A stretch of DNA of 64,000 nt from Agapetus fuscipes. Its lineage: Eukaryota > Arthropoda > Insecta > Trichoptera > Glossosomatidae. Position numbers and translations under genes: made by a program. Below the pieces are notes generated by a model that made no database searches, was not told where the DNA came from, and saw nothing but the letters and a program-made list of their open reading frames with translations. Where the stretch lies: the NCBI GenBank assembly GCA_951799405.1, contig OX637353.1, forward strand, positions 12,338,001 through 12,402,000. The letters run 5' to 3'. The stretch's first letter is position 1. Each line of letters opens with the position of its first letter. Of the stretch, positions 63,837-64,000 are shown piece by piece.

Positions 63837-64000
63837 GACCGGTCTGTAGTATAGTGGTTAACACTTCTGACTCGGGATTGAAAGATAGGGGGTTTGAATC
63901 CGGACGGAGCATAAAAATAATACCATACCAATATTTTCGAAGACACAATTTTGAACATTAAATGATATTTTCTGGTGCTACGCCGGGAATCGAAATCAAA
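63837..64000 (+). mobile_element. SINE-A module 1, cut by the window edge
   Basis: gaccggtctgtagtatagtg, altered B box gggtttgaatccggac, then gcataaaaataatacc. From about 63970 the sequence (gtgctacgccgggaatcgaa) looks like another module 1 in reverse, giving an inverted pair. Confidence 0.65.

Overview
This looks like a window of a large, AT-rich, intron-rich invertebrate nuclear genome, most likely an arthropod; the species cannot be read from the sequence. There are no operons or ribosome-binding sites. Most of the DNA is retrotransposon debris, with LINEs of the RTE and L2/CR1 types, tRNA-derived SINEs, MITEs, foldback elements and minisatellites.

The only host coding sequence I can support is two exons on the minus strand, at 62155-62291 and 37339-37420. 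Spliced together they keep one reading frame with consensus GT/AG borders and encode part of the N-terminal membrane domain of a TMTC-family protein (ER O-mannosyltransferase with TPR repeats). The intron between them is 24,734 bp. No other exon is visible, so 1-37338 and 62292-64000 are probably also intron of this gene.

Layout by region. 1-2650: arrays of degenerate 15-bp repeats. 2.9-8.2 kb: SINEs, RTE 3' ends and MITEs. 8.2-9.0 kb: a 26-bp minisatellite of about 29 units. 9-14 kb: AT-rich DNA, SINE pieces and an L2-like fragment. 14.4-24.5 kb: three RTE LINE copies (5'-truncated, shattered, and one with an intact 1001-codon ORF), plus a 0.4-0.5 kb inverted duplication around 2.3 kb. 27-31 kb: three L2-like 3' ends. 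35-62 kb: the TMTC intron, holding foldbacks, MITEs, SINEs and further LINE tails.

Two signals stand out. First, several foldback elements carry hammerhead-ribozyme-like motifs. Three sequence-divergent copies (39901-39941, 57351-57395, 18179-18216) keep the core boxes while helix I and helix II change in compensated pairs, and each has a six-base self-complementary helix III, as expected for dimer-forming hammerheads of the type reported in Penelope-like retroelements. Second, a roughly 245-bp element equal to the RTE 3' tail occurs about 30 times, often with the same 5' border, suggesting an independent short element that borrows the RTE 3' end.

Names such as SINE-A, SINE-B, MITE-1, MITE-2, RTE tail, RTE-B and R-X are labels used here only. 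Repeat borders are by-eye estimates, usually good to about 5-20 bp.
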